Shown: positions 44,606-52,769 of the stretch, piece by piece | How the letters are laid out: each line of letters begins with the position of its first letter | How positions within the stretch are numbered: the first letter of the stretch is position 1 | Source: an uncultured Vibrio sp. | GTDB taxonomy: Bacteria > Pseudomonadota > Gammaproteobacteria > Enterobacterales > Vibrionaceae | Reading direction: 5' to 3' | Length of the DNA stretch: 64,000 nucleotides | Assembly (NCBI GenBank): GCA_947504195.1 | Contig: CANNGN010000003.1 | Coordinates: 1 to 64,000 of the forward strand | The notes under the pieces: model-generated | Told to the model about the DNA's origin: nothing | Database searches by the model: none | The model's input: only the letters and a program-made list of their open reading frames with translations | Program-made: the position numbers and the translations under genes

Positions 44606-45736
44606 CTATAAAGTCCGCCCTAAAAAGCGTTCATAGCTCAGCCCACTAATATCGACAGACGGGGTTTCATCGCACGCTAATTCGGCTAATACGGTACCGA
44701 CCGAAGGTGCGATCCCAAAGCCATGCCCTGAGAGTCCACACCCCAATATTAATCCTGGAACATCCTCAACTTTGCTTAGAACAGGGACTTTGTCTTCACA
44801 TAAATCAACAATGCCAACCCAACTTCGCACCACTTTCGCGTGTTTCAGCGCAGGAATATAGCTAAGAATTCCACGACAGGTGTCTGCTGTTGCTTCTATT
44901 GGTGTATGGTCCGAACTCTGTTTAACAAGGCTTGAATCTAAAGGTGAACCGCCACCGAAAACAAACGACCCATGACTCGTCTGATGACCATAAAAATCCG
45001 CCATCGCAGTGCCGAGCATTTGGTAGAACATTGGTGGTTGTGCGTCTGTTATGAGCGTATCCAAAGCAATGGGTTTCATTGGCACATCGACGCCAACGGT
45101 TCGAGAAATTGGCCGACTTTCAAGGCCTGCCGCTAAGACAACTCTGTCTGCTTCAAAGATACCACCAGCGGTCACCACCGTACGCAACTCACCGGCCACC
45201 ATTTTCAAAGAGAGTACATCTTGTCCGGTTAAAAAGGTGACTCCGAGCTTTCGCGCAGCATTATGGAAAGCTAACGTCGTCTGTAGCGGATTAGCATGAC
45301 CATCACTTGGGCACCAGCTCGCTCCAATAACTTCATGTGACAAATGTGGGCAAATTTCTCTGACTTCTTCACCGCTGACCATCTTTACATCGAGCCCTTG
45401 ACCGACCGCGATCTCAGTTAAGCCCTTAAGAATATCGATATGGTCATCCGTTTTCCCTAGACGCAAATTACCATGTTGGTAGTATTCGACATTTGTCCCT
45501 AACTCTTCTGAGAGGTTCGGCCACAAGTTTTCAACGCCGTACATCGCCAATGGAAGTTCGCGTTTATCTCGCCCTGATTGGCGCACCCCACCCCCATTGC
45601 GGCTGGAACCGCCGTACCCCATAACCTGGCTTTTCTCCAAAACGATGACCGACTTTCCTTTTTTTGCCAAATAGTAGGCGGTCGAGCAGCCGATGATTCC
45701 GCCGCCAATAATGATGACATCTGCATTTGTCTTCAT
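44606..45736 (-). CDS. FAD-dependent oxidoreductase, DAO family (opine/amine oxidase beta-like subunit)
   Basis: 376 residues from the ATG at 45736; a GTG at 45778 is the longer alternative. N-terminal FAD fold VIIIGGGIIGCSTAYYLAKKG, then the DAO-family core (SHEVIGASWCPSDGHANP and the C-terminal GCGLSGHGFGIAPSVG that closes on the flavin). Relatives are the beta subunits of octopine/nopaline oxidase, HcnC and D-amino acid or sarcosine oxidase. It is the fifth gene of the OCD - RidA - [2Fe-2S] - FAD/NAD - DAO operon and should oxidise the C-N bond of a secondary amine. Confidence 0.9.
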   Translation of the reverse strand: MKTNADVIIIGGGIIGCSTAYYLAKKGKSVIVLEKSQVMGYGGSSRNGGGVRQSGRDKRELPLAMYGVENLWPNLSEELGTNVEYYQHGNLRLGKTDDHIDILKGLTEIAVGQGLDVKMVSGEEVREICPHLSHEVIGASWCPSDGHANPLQTTLAFHNAARKLGVTFLTGQDVLSLKMVAGELRTVVTAGGIFEADRVVLAAGLESRPISRTVGVDVPMKPIALDTLITDAQPPMFYQMLGTAMADFYGHQTSHGSFVFGGGSPLDSSLVKQSSDHTPIEATADTCRGILSYIPALKHAKVVRSWVGIVDLCEDKVPVLSKVEDVPGLILGCGLSGHGFGIAPSVGTVLAELACDETPSVDISGLSYERFLGRTL

Positions 45737-45793
45737 GTTGTCTCTCTTTTGCAATGATGTGAAAGAGCCGAAGCTCACTCCACATACTCTAAG

Positions 45794-47188
45794 TCAGTCA
45801 CTCTCACCAAACGTCATGTTGGCAAACTGTTCTATGCTCAAAGGCTTCAATGGCGTTCGAACGCGCATCGTCCCAACGTCAGTGATGTCAATCGCACAGT
45901 TATCGGCAATGATTTCTGAGATCGTTGCGGCACACATCCTTCCTTGGCAAGGGCCCATACCCGCTCTAGTTCGAGCTTTGATTTGCGCTGGATGACTTGC
46001 TCCTTGAGCTATCGCTTGACGAATTTGCCCTGCGGTTATTTCTTCGCAGCGGCAGACGAGTGTCTCATCATTTTCAGGGACCAAAGCCTGCCGATTAGGT
46101 GGAAAAACATGATCAAGAAAAGGTCGAATGAATAGTTCCTTGTTAAGGTTAACTCTATGCTCTTCCGCTATATGATCACGTTTCAGTTGATTAATTTTTT
46201 CCAGCTTGTAAGCACTATCAATCGCAGCCAAGTGACCCCTAGCCGCCGCCATTGGACCGCCACCAATTCCCGCTGAATCACCGGCAATGGACACACCATC
46301 GACACTGGTTTGCCCCCATGAATCGAGTTTAGGTTTCCAATAGCGTTGTGGTTCGTACCATTCATGTTCGCAGTTAATTGAATGACTAAGACGCAAGTTC
46401 GGCACCACCCCTTCGTGCAGCAAAACAGTTTTTGCCGCGATATCCATCTGCTTGTCACGACAGGTAAAGCGCAACCCCTGAGCTCGTTCGTCACCGGTCA
46501 CTTCGAGATCACGACAACCCATATAGAGAGGCACACCAGCACGTTTTAGCTTTAATCGCATCAGCAAACCTTTTACGAGATAATCACTACGTAAAAGCGC
46601 TTTCGGCATAAAGGGAATAGCTTTGAAGTAATCACTAAAACCTGCGGTCTCAACCATCGCTGAAATGTGCACACCATTGTCAACGAGGTGACAAGCGGCC
46701 AAGAGCAACAACGGCCCGCTACCTGCGATAACCACTGGCTCATCGGGAACCATGTCAGCGGATTTGAATAAAATATCAGCGGCCGCAGCCCCCATAACAC
46801 CAGGTAATGTCCAGTTTTTCATTGGAACCGGACGCTCTGCAGCACCAATGGCAAGAAGTAGTCGACGGCCTCTTACTCTTTGTGTCTTTCCAGCAGATAA
46901 GAGATCGACATCGAATTGATTGGCAATATTGAGTACCGTGGTATTTGGCATATAATTCACAGCCGAAAGTCGAAAAGCTTCGATAAGTGGTTTTCCGGCA
47001 AAATAATCTTTACCAAGTACATGTGTATTTTCGGTACGGCTGCGCTCCATTGAACGATAGATCTGCCCGCCGGGTTCGGGTTGTTCATCAACCACCAAGA
47101 CGTTTAGCCCGAGATTGTCGGCAGTGACCGCAGCAGCGACGCCACCGGGCCCAGCACCAATGATGATAAGATCGTAGATTTTACCCAT
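45794..47188 (-). CDS. FAD/NAD(P) oxidoreductase with BFD-like [2Fe-2S] domain (HcnB/OoxA-like alpha subunit)
   Basis: 464 residues. N-terminal dinucleotide fold IIGAGPGGVAAAVTADNLG and VDEQPEPGGQIYRSM typical of HcnB/OoxA/NoxA subunits; a second Rossmann motif AGSGPLLLLAACHL near 156. The C-terminal Fer2_BFD domain has the cysteines VCRCEEIT (about 378-385) and GMGPCQGRMC near 415. It pairs with the 2Fe-2S protein encoded upstream (8-base overlap) and the DAO subunit downstream to form a heterotrimeric amine/opine dehydrogenase. Electrons likely go to the respiratory chain rather than oxygen. Confidence 0.9.
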   Translation of the reverse strand: MGKIYDLIIIGAGPGGVAAAVTADNLGLNVLVVDEQPEPGGQIYRSMERSRTENTHVLGKDYFAGKPLIEAFRLSAVNYMPNTTVLNIANQFDVDLLSAGKTQRVRGRRLLLAIGAAERPVPMKNWTLPGVMGAAAADILFKSADMVPDEPVVIAGSGPLLLLAACHLVDNGVHISAMVETAGFSDYFKAIPFMPKALLRSDYLVKGLLMRLKLKRAGVPLYMGCRDLEVTGDERAQGLRFTCRDKQMDIAAKTVLLHEGVVPNLRLSHSINCEHEWYEPQRYWKPKLDSWGQTSVDGVSIAGDSAGIGGGPMAAARGHLAAIDSAYKLEKINQLKRDHIAEEHRVNLNKELFIRPFLDHVFPPNRQALVPENDETLVCRCEEITAGQIRQAIAQGASHPAQIKARTRAGMGPCQGRMCAATISEIIADNCAIDITDVGTMRVRTPLKPLSIEQFANMTFGESD

Positions 47189-47486
47189 TCTCCAACACCT
47201 TCTTACCGTTCTGACGATTTACGACCATACCGTCGTACACTTGTATCGCACACGCTTGTTGATTAGGGATACCATCGATCTCCATTAAGCATTCAAAGCA
47301 AACCCCCATCTGACAATATCCAGCTCGAGGTGCTCCACTTATCGGCGAGGTTCGGTTGTAACCCGCCCCCGCCGCCATGACGGTAGCAAGAACCGTTTCA
47401 CCGGCCGGAACTCGTAACGGCTCGCCTTCAAAAGTGATGGTCACACACTCTGTATCTGAGGGGCTGTCATGTAACCTTTTCAACAT
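47181..47486 (-). CDS. [2Fe-2S] binding subunit (HcnA/OoxX-like)
   Basis: 101 residues. A Fer2-type fold with four cysteines in the order Cys-x4-Cys-x2-Cys-x11-Cys (GYCQMGVCFECLMEIDG then QACA), binding a [2Fe-2S] cluster. Short subunits like this are the gamma components of HcnABC, octopine/nopaline oxidase and archaeal L-proline dehydrogenase complexes. Its stop overlaps the start of the FAD/NAD subunit gene. Confidence 0.9.
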   Translation of the reverse strand: MLKRLHDSPSDTECVTITFEGEPLRVPAGETVLATVMAAGAGYNRTSPISGAPRAGYCQMGVCFECLMEIDGIPNQQACAIQVYDGMVVNRQNGKKVLENG

Positions 47487-47534
47487 ATTTCACTCCTTAC
47501 CGACATGAAGAGGCATCCGTATCGCGGTCATTTA

Positions 47535-47936
47535 TTACTCTTCGCACACTTCACAATCGAGCATGGCTTCAAGCTCAATCTCAACAAACTGAGTTGGACG
47601 ATTGAGCTTTGGAGTTTCGACCATAGTGAACAACGGGCAAACTCCCTTGAAAAACTCACTGTAGGCGGTCGCGACATCTTTTGCTTGCCCCATATCAGTC
47701 ACATAAACTTTCACTTTATAGACATCTTTCGCCTCGGCATCGGCGCGTTTGAGTAACTCAATAAATCGACCGAATATGTATTGAGCCTGTTCATAAGCCG
47801 TGCTGCCAAAGACTTCACCATCAGGCTGTACAGCGGTTGTGCCACCAATCATAATTCGGTTGCCGATTTTGACCATTCGCGAGTAACCAGCGTGTTTCTC
47901 AAGAGCAGAGCCAGTTGAATAATTGATACGTTGCAT
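47535..47936 (-). CDS. RidA family protein (amine-oxidase operon)
   Basis: 133 residues. RidA core blocks MVKIGNRIMIGGTTAVQPDGEVFG, AYEQAQYIFGRFIELLKRADAEAKDVYKVKVYVTD and the late PTQFVEIELEAML. The RVEIE arginine of archetypal RidA is replaced (FVEIELEAM), so like the copy near 20 kb it probably belongs to another Rid subfamily. It lies between the OCD-family gene (12-base gap) and the [2Fe-2S] gene. Imine products of the amine oxidase are the logical substrate. Confidence 0.9.
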   Translation of the reverse strand: MQRINYSTGSALEKHAGYSRMVKIGNRIMIGGTTAVQPDGEVFGSTAYEQAQYIFGRFIELLKRADAEAKDVYKVKVYVTDMGQAKDVATAYSEFFKGVCPLFTMVETPKLNRPTQFVEIELEAMLDCEVCEE

Positions 47937-47947
47937 TCTATTTTTCC

Positions 47948-49087
47948 TTATTTAAGTACTGGTTCATCCCAGAGGTTCAGTGACACGCCAATTCCTTTTT
48001 CAACGGCGTTGCGATAAATCTTGGTCGCCCAAGCAACATCTTCCACTGGCATCCCACCAACGGATAACACGACTATTTCGTCATCACTTTTACGACCAGG
48101 GGTAATACCCGCAACAATGTTTCCAAGATCTTCGAGCTCATCGCTTGTCAATTTTCCTTCATGAATTGAGTCCATGAAACGCATGCCCACAAGGGGGATA
48201 TGGTTGTGTGCAGGTTTCGGCACTTCTTCATACCAGGCCTCATATAAACCCGTGTTATCCAGCACTTTTCGGACATCGGAACCTTCCATGCCTTCATCCA
48301 GTCGACAGCTTGCCGGCATCGCTAAAAATGCACCTGGTTTGACCCATTCACGTTTAACTTCCGGGTAGGTCATGGGGTCTCCGGTTTCTCCGGAATTACA
48401 GTAAGTCACTAAGTCGGAATCGCGTACAACATCTTCAACGGAGTCCACCACTTTCACATTTGTGATTTGCGGGTATTCAACGGCAAGCCAAGTAATGAAG
48501 CTGTCCATACTCGCTTTACCACGCCCTTTGATTTTGATCGTATCGACCTCTGGGCAAGCTGCCATAAAGGCGGCCACTGTCGTTTTACCCATTACGCCCG
48601 GTCCAAGTAGACCAATGACCTTCGAATCTTTGCGTGCTAAGTAACGAGCACCAACACCGGGTATCGCACCAGTACGGTAAGCAGAAAGTAAGTTCGCCGA
48701 CATATAAGCCAATGGGGCACTGGTTTCAATATCGTTTAGAGTAAACATAAGAATGGATCGAGGCAGTCCTTTCTCTCGGTTAGCTATGTTCGAGCCATAC
48801 CACTTAACACCGCACGTCTGAAAATCACCACCAAGATACGCGGGCATTGCCATTAAACGGCGGTCAGCGGTAGGTTTTGGCATGGTCGGGAACTGAGACT
48901 CTTCAGGGAACGTAACCATGGCTCCGTGTGAATCACTATTTGGGCCTGCCATGCGATAGTCCCCTTTTTGCAAAAGAACAAACATCTCTTCCATCGTATC
49001 AACGCAACTGGGCATATCGGTCACGCCAGCCTTAATCATGTCTGGCTCTGAAAGGTATATAAAATCAATCTTAGTGTTCGCTGACAT
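47948..49087 (-). CDS. Ornithine cyclodeaminase/mu-crystallin family protein
   Basis: 379 residues from the ATG at 49087 with AGGTGAT upstream; the longer frame lacks a good site. The family NAD(P) fold motif is GLLGPGVMGKTTVAAF near 175, and the substrate-binding K-W/R regions are DFQTCGVKWYGSN (about 94) and LMAMPAYLGG. The longer-than-usual form (families are mostly 310-350) matches the group annotated as tyramine oxidase subunit B or PRK06199. OCD relatives deaminate ornithine to proline or reduce cyclic imines. First gene of the amine/opine oxidase operon. Confidence 0.9.
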   Translation of the reverse strand: MSANTKIDFIYLSEPDMIKAGVTDMPSCVDTMEEMFVLLQKGDYRMAGPNSDSHGAMVTFPEESQFPTMPKPTADRRLMAMPAYLGGDFQTCGVKWYGSNIANREKGLPRSILMFTLNDIETSAPLAYMSANLLSAYRTGAIPGVGARYLARKDSKVIGLLGPGVMGKTTVAAFMAACPEVDTIKIKGRGKASMDSFITWLAVEYPQITNVKVVDSVEDVVRDSDLVTYCNSGETGDPMTYPEVKREWVKPGAFLAMPASCRLDEGMEGSDVRKVLDNTGLYEAWYEEVPKPAHNHIPLVGMRFMDSIHEGKLTSDELEDLGNIVAGITPGRKSDDEIVVLSVGGMPVEDVAWATKIYRNAVEKGIGVSLNLWDEPVLK

Positions 49088-49225
49088 ATCATCACCTATA
49101 TCCATATAGTTTGTTTTCGCCTGTTTCTTCACTCACCCCCTCACGTTTATCTGGACGTTATCGAACTGATTATGGAGAGGTTCAATGAGTCGTTGCTTTT
49201 GATACTATTGCCAGAATTAAAGCCC

Positions 49226-49251
49226 GTATTGTATTTTTGCGACATTGCTTT
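49226..49251 (-). promoter_or_regulatory. AraC-type operator motif upstream of the amine-oxidase operon
   Basis: Minus-strand ATGTCGCAAAAATACAATAC fits TGTCGC-N8-AA and matches the motif at 44569-44594 in 23 of 26 positions. It lies in the divergent region between the AraC-type gene and the OCD-family gene, about 140 bases from the latter's start. Confidence 0.6.
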
Positions 49252-49324
49252 TCCGTGCATTTCTGATGAAATTGGCACCTACTTTGCTAGATGTATTTGT
49301 CACTCAAGGATTAGAGAGTTAGAT

Positions 49325-50158
49325 ATGTCTGCTTCGTCATTGCTATCACGTGTTTCTAGTATTCATTCAAAACAACCTTTTTTTGTGTTGGACTCAGAGC
49401 GTTTTTTGACTCAGTTGGCTCCCAACAACCCTGAGGTGTCTCACTTCTACAGCTTTAAAGCCGGCAGCAGTCAAGAGCCAACAAGTGTGATTCCGGATGG
49501 CTGTATAGACATGATATTTGACTGTGATGCAAGTTCACCAACCGGGCGGGTCTGTGGAACAAAATTGGAGGCAGGTGCGGCGTCGTTTACACCCGGACAT
49601 CAGTACTTTGGCGTGCGTTTTGTACCTGGTGTATTTCCTGATTTTCTAAGGGTTTCAGCTCAAGAGCTCATCGAACATGAGCTTGATTTAAATGATGTTA
49701 TTGCAGGTTACGAACCACTACTTGAACAAGTAATAAACAGTGGCGACTTTTCACAACAAGTCGGTGTGGTAAATCAATTTTTAGGTAAGAATAAACGACA
49801 AGAATCGTCAAGAGTAACCAGCAAGATTATCGAAAAAATTTGCCATCACAAAGGCAACATTCAAGTTCAGGATCTAGAAAAATTCTCTGGTTATACAACT
49901 CGAACACTCCAACGCATGTTTAAGAATGATATCGGTTTAACACCAAAAGGATTTAGCCGAGCAATCCGTTGTCAATCAGCTATTTACAGTATTAATCATA
50001 ATAGCGATCTTATTTTTTCTGATTGCGCGGTTGAACTTGGATTCAGTGATCAGTCACACTTTCTCAATGAATTTAAAAAGCTCGTGAATGTAACGCCTCT
50101 GGAATATCAAAATAGAGTAAAAGAACGAGCCTATCTTGAACGCATTCGCTGTTACTAA
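49325..50158 (+). CDS. AraC family transcriptional regulator
   Basis: 277 residues from the ATG at 49325, preceded by GAGAG; an ATG at 49172 gives a 51-residue N-terminal extension without a binding site. The N-terminal domain (residues 1-160) contains SVIPDGCIDMIFD, a DUF6597-like block found in AraC regulators. The C-terminal AraC/XylS double HTH (residues 165-270) has FSGYTTRTLQRMFKNDIGLTPK and DCAVELGFSDQSHFLNEFKK. It is divergent from the amine/opine oxidase operon and is the likely reader of the two TGTCGC-N8-AA sites. Confidence 0.9.
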   Translation: MSASSLLSRVSSIHSKQPFFVLDSERFLTQLAPNNPEVSHFYSFKAGSSQEPTSVIPDGCIDMIFDCDASSPTGRVCGTKLEAGAASFTPGHQYFGVRFVPGVFPDFLRVSAQELIEHELDLNDVIAGYEPLLEQVINSGDFSQQVGVVNQFLGKNKRQESSRVTSKIIEKICHHKGNIQVQDLEKFSGYTTRTLQRMFKNDIGLTPKGFSRAIRCQSAIYSINHNSDLIFSDCAVELGFSDQSHFLNEFKKLVNVTPLEYQNRVKERAYLERIRCY

Positions 50159-50201
50159 ACATTCAATATTGGTGCAGATCGCACCAATAATGAATGTTTT
50201 T
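50158..50201 (+). terminator. Terminator of the AraC-type gene
   Basis: 18-bp stem with one mismatch (arms begin AACATTCA and end TGAATGTT), 5-base loop AGATC and a TTTTT tail, starting at the last base of the stop codon. Confidence 0.85.
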
Positions 50202-50489
50202 AGTCATAATGGAGCGGTGTGTTGAGAGAATATTTCGATTAAGGCATCGTAGTTATGTGATGTATTTTTACCCATTAGAATTGTTGTTGCTCTTCTGGGG
50301 TATTCATTAATTCATTTTCCCCATAAACTCTTTCACCCGTTCCAAGCCTTCTATCTGCAACTTAAAACCCACCAGCTTTCAACTGCTGTGATAGGTCTTT
50401 TTTGTCAAACGTAAGTTTTTGACTGATTATCCTTGGTTTATTTACCTATAGCTGAGACACTTACGCCTCAATTTTATTAGGTAAACAAT
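50202..50489. other. Intergenic region before the RRM gene
   Basis: 288 bp, AT-rich, possibly holding a long 5' leader of the RNA-binding protein gene, as is common for cold-inducible RRM genes. No defined structure could be supported. The ribosome binding site is weak (AGG). Confidence 0.3.
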
Positions 50490-50729
50490 ATGAAAATTTT
50501 AGTCCGCAACCTTGCTCGAACAACCACTGAACATGAAATTCGAGTTTTATTTTCTGATCATGGCTCTGTTTCTGAGTGTAACTTAGTTTTAGATCAGAAC
50601 ACCGGACAATCAAAAGGTTTTGCTTTTGTTGAAATGCCGGATGTTGATGAAGCAGCAACGGCTATAAGCAAGTTGAATCTATCTAAAGTGGCGAATAGTA
50701 CGATCAGAGTGAAATTGGCACAAAATTAA
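50490..50729 (+). CDS. Small RNA-binding protein with a single RRM domain
   Basis: 79 residues forming one RRM fold. RNP2 is ILVRNL at the N-terminus and RNP1 is KGFAFVEM near residue 48, both with the RNA-stacking aromatic positions. Bacterial single-RRM proteins of this size are often cold-inducible RNA chaperones; none of the flanking genes hints at a target. A hairpin follows the stop. Confidence 0.9.
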   Translation: MKILVRNLARTTTEHEIRVLFSDHGSVSECNLVLDQNTGQSKGFAFVEMPDVDEAATAISKLNLSKVANSTIRVKLAQN

Positions 50730-50736
50730 TCAAAAT

Positions 50737-50763
50737 GAAGGCTAGTAGCGACTGCTAGCTTTC
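50737..50763 (+). terminator. Terminator of the RRM gene
   Basis: Hairpin with arms GAAGGCTAGTAG and CTGCTAGCTTTC (two G-T wobbles), loop CGA, 8 bases after the stop codon. Short T-run, so moderate strength. Confidence 0.65.
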
Positions 50764-50808
50764 AGTCTTACTGTTTCAACCGTGACTTCTACCCCTATCT
50801 ATTAGATG

Positions 50809-51174
50809 TTAAATCCATTCTTGATGTTCTGACGATACCGTTACTTCACTATCAAGTTCGCCTGTATGAGCTGTAGAGGATGGCTCTACCATCATGAAAT
50901 GCGTATCAGGCTCAGCTTTAGGGCAATGCTCCACGCCTTTTGGTACTACATACATTTCACCTGCATTTAGAACAATATTTCCACTTCTTAACTGCAAAGT
51001 AAGCTGTCCTTTAAACACAATAAATAACTCATCTTCATTATCATGTGTATGCCATACAAGCTCACCAGTACCTTTCGCTATTTTGACTAATTGGCCATTT
51101 GATTCAGCCAAAATCTTGGGAGTCCATTCATCTGAAAACAACCCAAATTTCTCACTAATATTAATTTTATTCAA
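50809..51174 (-). CDS. Cupin domain protein
   Basis: 121 residues from a TTG at 51174, chosen because AAGGA lies 7 bases upstream and the protein then begins at the family's usual LNKINISEKFGLFSDEW; an in-frame ATG at 51243 has no ribosome binding site. The cupin beta-barrel shows metal-site residues WHTHDNEDELF (HxH and E) and the late His in GVEHCPKAEP. Small cupins of this type are single-domain, often metal-binding, of unknown function. It lies in an accessory patch with no functional neighbours. Confidence 0.75.
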   Translation of the reverse strand: MNKINISEKFGLFSDEWTPKILAESNGQLVKIAKGTGELVWHTHDNEDELFIVFKGQLTLQLRSGNIVLNAGEMYVVPKGVEHCPKAEPDTHFMMVEPSSTAHTGELDSEVTVSSEHQEWI

Positions 51175-51268
51175 CGAACTATCCTTAGCATACAGCCGCC
51201 CTGTTAAGGGGCAATTATGTGGAAAGCGCCAAAAGATCAACATTAATTATTGGCACCATAGCTTCTTT

Positions 51269-51766
51269 TTATATACGACCTGCTTTAAGTGCTTGCCTAA
51301 TGCAGTATTTGGCAACCAGCTTATGAAATGGTTTTATAAAAGCCATATACACCTTTCCTGATTTTGTTTTTAAATTCACTAGTGTAGAAACTAAAAACTC
51401 TTGTTCCGATAACTTTAAGACTGATAACCACATATCCATATTTGGCTCGTATGCACCACATATAACCTCTGACGGCTCTACTGATTCAATGGTTAAAAAG
51501 CCCGCTTTCTTTCCTGTTTCAATATCCTCAAGAGGCAAAGACATTTCTGTATTACTTGATGAAAAACCGAAGTATTTAACAACTGAATTCCGAAAGGATA
51601 AAGCAAGTTGAACTGGCTTTGGCAAAAAACCAAAGATGCTGTGATATACATTTTTAGCTTCAAGGTTTTGTTTCTTCACCGTAACTTTAAATGAATCACG
51701 GTAATATGAATTTGACTCTTTACCATTTATTTTTGTTTCTGATGGAAAATCCATTTCTGAAACCAT
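51269..51766 (-). CDS. DUF2867 family protein
   Basis: 165 residues from the ATG at 51766 (AGAGGG upstream); the frame also opens at a TTG at 51826. It shows the DUF2867 pattern: YYRDSFKV, then FGFLPKPVQLALSFRNSVVKYFGF (a Pro-x9-Arg-Asn pattern), and KSGKVYMAFIKPFHKLVAKY near the C-terminus. The function is unknown for the whole family. Isolated in the accessory patch, between the cupin gene and an IS110 remnant. Confidence 0.75.
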   Translation of the reverse strand: MVSEMDFPSETKINGKESNSYYRDSFKVTVKKQNLEAKNVYHSIFGFLPKPVQLALSFRNSVVKYFGFSSSNTEMSLPLEDIETGKKAGFLTIESVEPSEVICGAYEPNMDMWLSVLKLSEQEFLVSTLVNLKTKSGKVYMAFIKPFHKLVAKYCIRQALKAGRI

Positions 51767-51917
51767 ATTACCCTCTACTAGATCATATCGTGATAATGAC
51801 TCTCCACTAAAACCGCTATTCTCCAATCAACCTTAGTGCTCTACAAAACTCAAACACAACGGTACTCGGCAGGAGTTAAAGTAGGACTTCATTGAATTAC
51901 TGAGGTGTCAGTTCTAT

Positions 51918-52004
51918 TTATTCGATTGGTCTTTTTTTACTTGTGTAGATACACACTTGAATAGCTTTAGTGCCTAAATCAACGCCAATAAGGTTAGCTT
52001 TGTA
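51918..52004 (-). pseudogene. IS110-family transposase N-terminal remnant
   Basis: Minus-strand translation gives ANLIGVDLGTKAIQVC followed by IYTSKKRPIE and a stop, with a stop just upstream too. LIGVDL...F/IQVC is the DEDD-domain opening of IS110-type transposases (the D is catalytic). Only about 26 codons survive. It lies between the DUF2867 gene and the orphan gene. Confidence 0.6.
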
Positions 52005-52037
52005 TTAGAGCGGGAGTCCAATTCTCTTGTTCGGAAG

Positions 52038-52448
52038 CTACGCGCTCTCTTTGCCGTGATAGAAATATACAAATTTCTCAGTATCGTGAACGCCTGTTCC
52101 CCACATAGGTGAGTTTATTGAAATAACAGAGCCATCCTTTGCTACTTTTATCCTTTTTCTGACATAGGTTTCAAACTCTGAAAAGTTCTCAATTTTTATC
52201 TTTTTTAATTCTTCAACAAAGTGAGCGGCTTTGTATTTAACCGCTTCTCGATCATAATATTTCGCGCAATTTTCAGGAATAAGAAAAAACTCCTCATCCT
52301 CATCCCAATCAAAGGCTTCCACATAGTCAATTTCTATGCATCCAGACCCATCTTCTGAGTAACAAGCAAAAGCAACATCATAGTTTTTTGTTTCAGGCTG
52401 TTTGCTAAAGACTGACTGTAAATCGTCGATTATATGCTGAACCTTCAT
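52038..52448 (-). CDS. Hypothetical acidic protein
   Basis: 136 residues with AGGAAG at a good distance before the ATG. Acidic, with an EAFDWDEDEEFFLIPEN stretch near residues 44-60 and no signal peptide or membrane segment. I do not recognise the family. It lies between the IS110 remnant and the SRA-HNH gene, downstream of the latter on the same strand; an immunity-like or accessory role to the nuclease cannot be excluded but nothing in the sequence shows it. Confidence 0.6.
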   Translation of the reverse strand: MKVQHIIDDLQSVFSKQPETKNYDVAFACYSEDGSGCIEIDYVEAFDWDEDEEFFLIPENCAKYYDREAVKYKAAHFVEELKKIKIENFSEFETYVRKRIKVAKDGSVISINSPMWGTGVHDTEKFVYFYHGKESA

Positions 52449-52589
52449 TTAACTTCCTAGCGAGGCTGTAGGGTTTCTACCTAGCCTCATTCTCGATTTT
52501 GATCTTACCTCTATTTCACCACGGTATGAGCTTGAATGCATTAACTCCTTGTGATCTAATCACCATTACTCACATATTTAGATGCGGTT

Positions 52590-52769
52590 ATGCCAAACTT
52601 CAAAACCGACTTTTCAAATCAAAATATGTTTGTTCCTGTTAGTATCGACGAGCAATTGACTATAAAGAGTGACTTCAGGCTTGTTCCACACCCAGATAGG
52701 ATCCCGGCTGCGCGACATCTATCCTTATTTGTTATGCATTTTTGTGATAATGCTCTCGATGGTATCTAA
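52590..52769 (+). pseudogene. Possible transposase N-terminal fragment (IS4/IS1182-like)
   Basis: A + strand frame begins MPNFKTDFSNQNMFVPVSI and then DEQLTIKSDFR, resembling the N-terminus of IS1182- or IS4-type transposases (xFKxxxxxQxMFxPVSxEDQ). After about residue 30 the similarity ends; the frame runs antisense through the end of the HNH gene and stops at 52769. No transposase catalytic region is present, so this is at most a remnant. Confidence 0.35.

Noticed and set aside
43792..44649. Two + strand ORFs of about 127 codons over the amino acid permease
   Set aside because: Antisense frames of a membrane protein, a common source of long spurious ORFs; no start signals.
49172..49324. 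51-residue N-terminal extension of the AraC-type regulator
   Set aside because: No ribosome binding site at the upstream ATG, and it would code through the operator region; the ATG at 49325 is better.
52038..52448. Antitoxin or immunity gene for the SRA-HNH nuclease
   Set aside because: Position alone suggests it; no sequence motif or family supports the role, so only a hypothetical protein is called.
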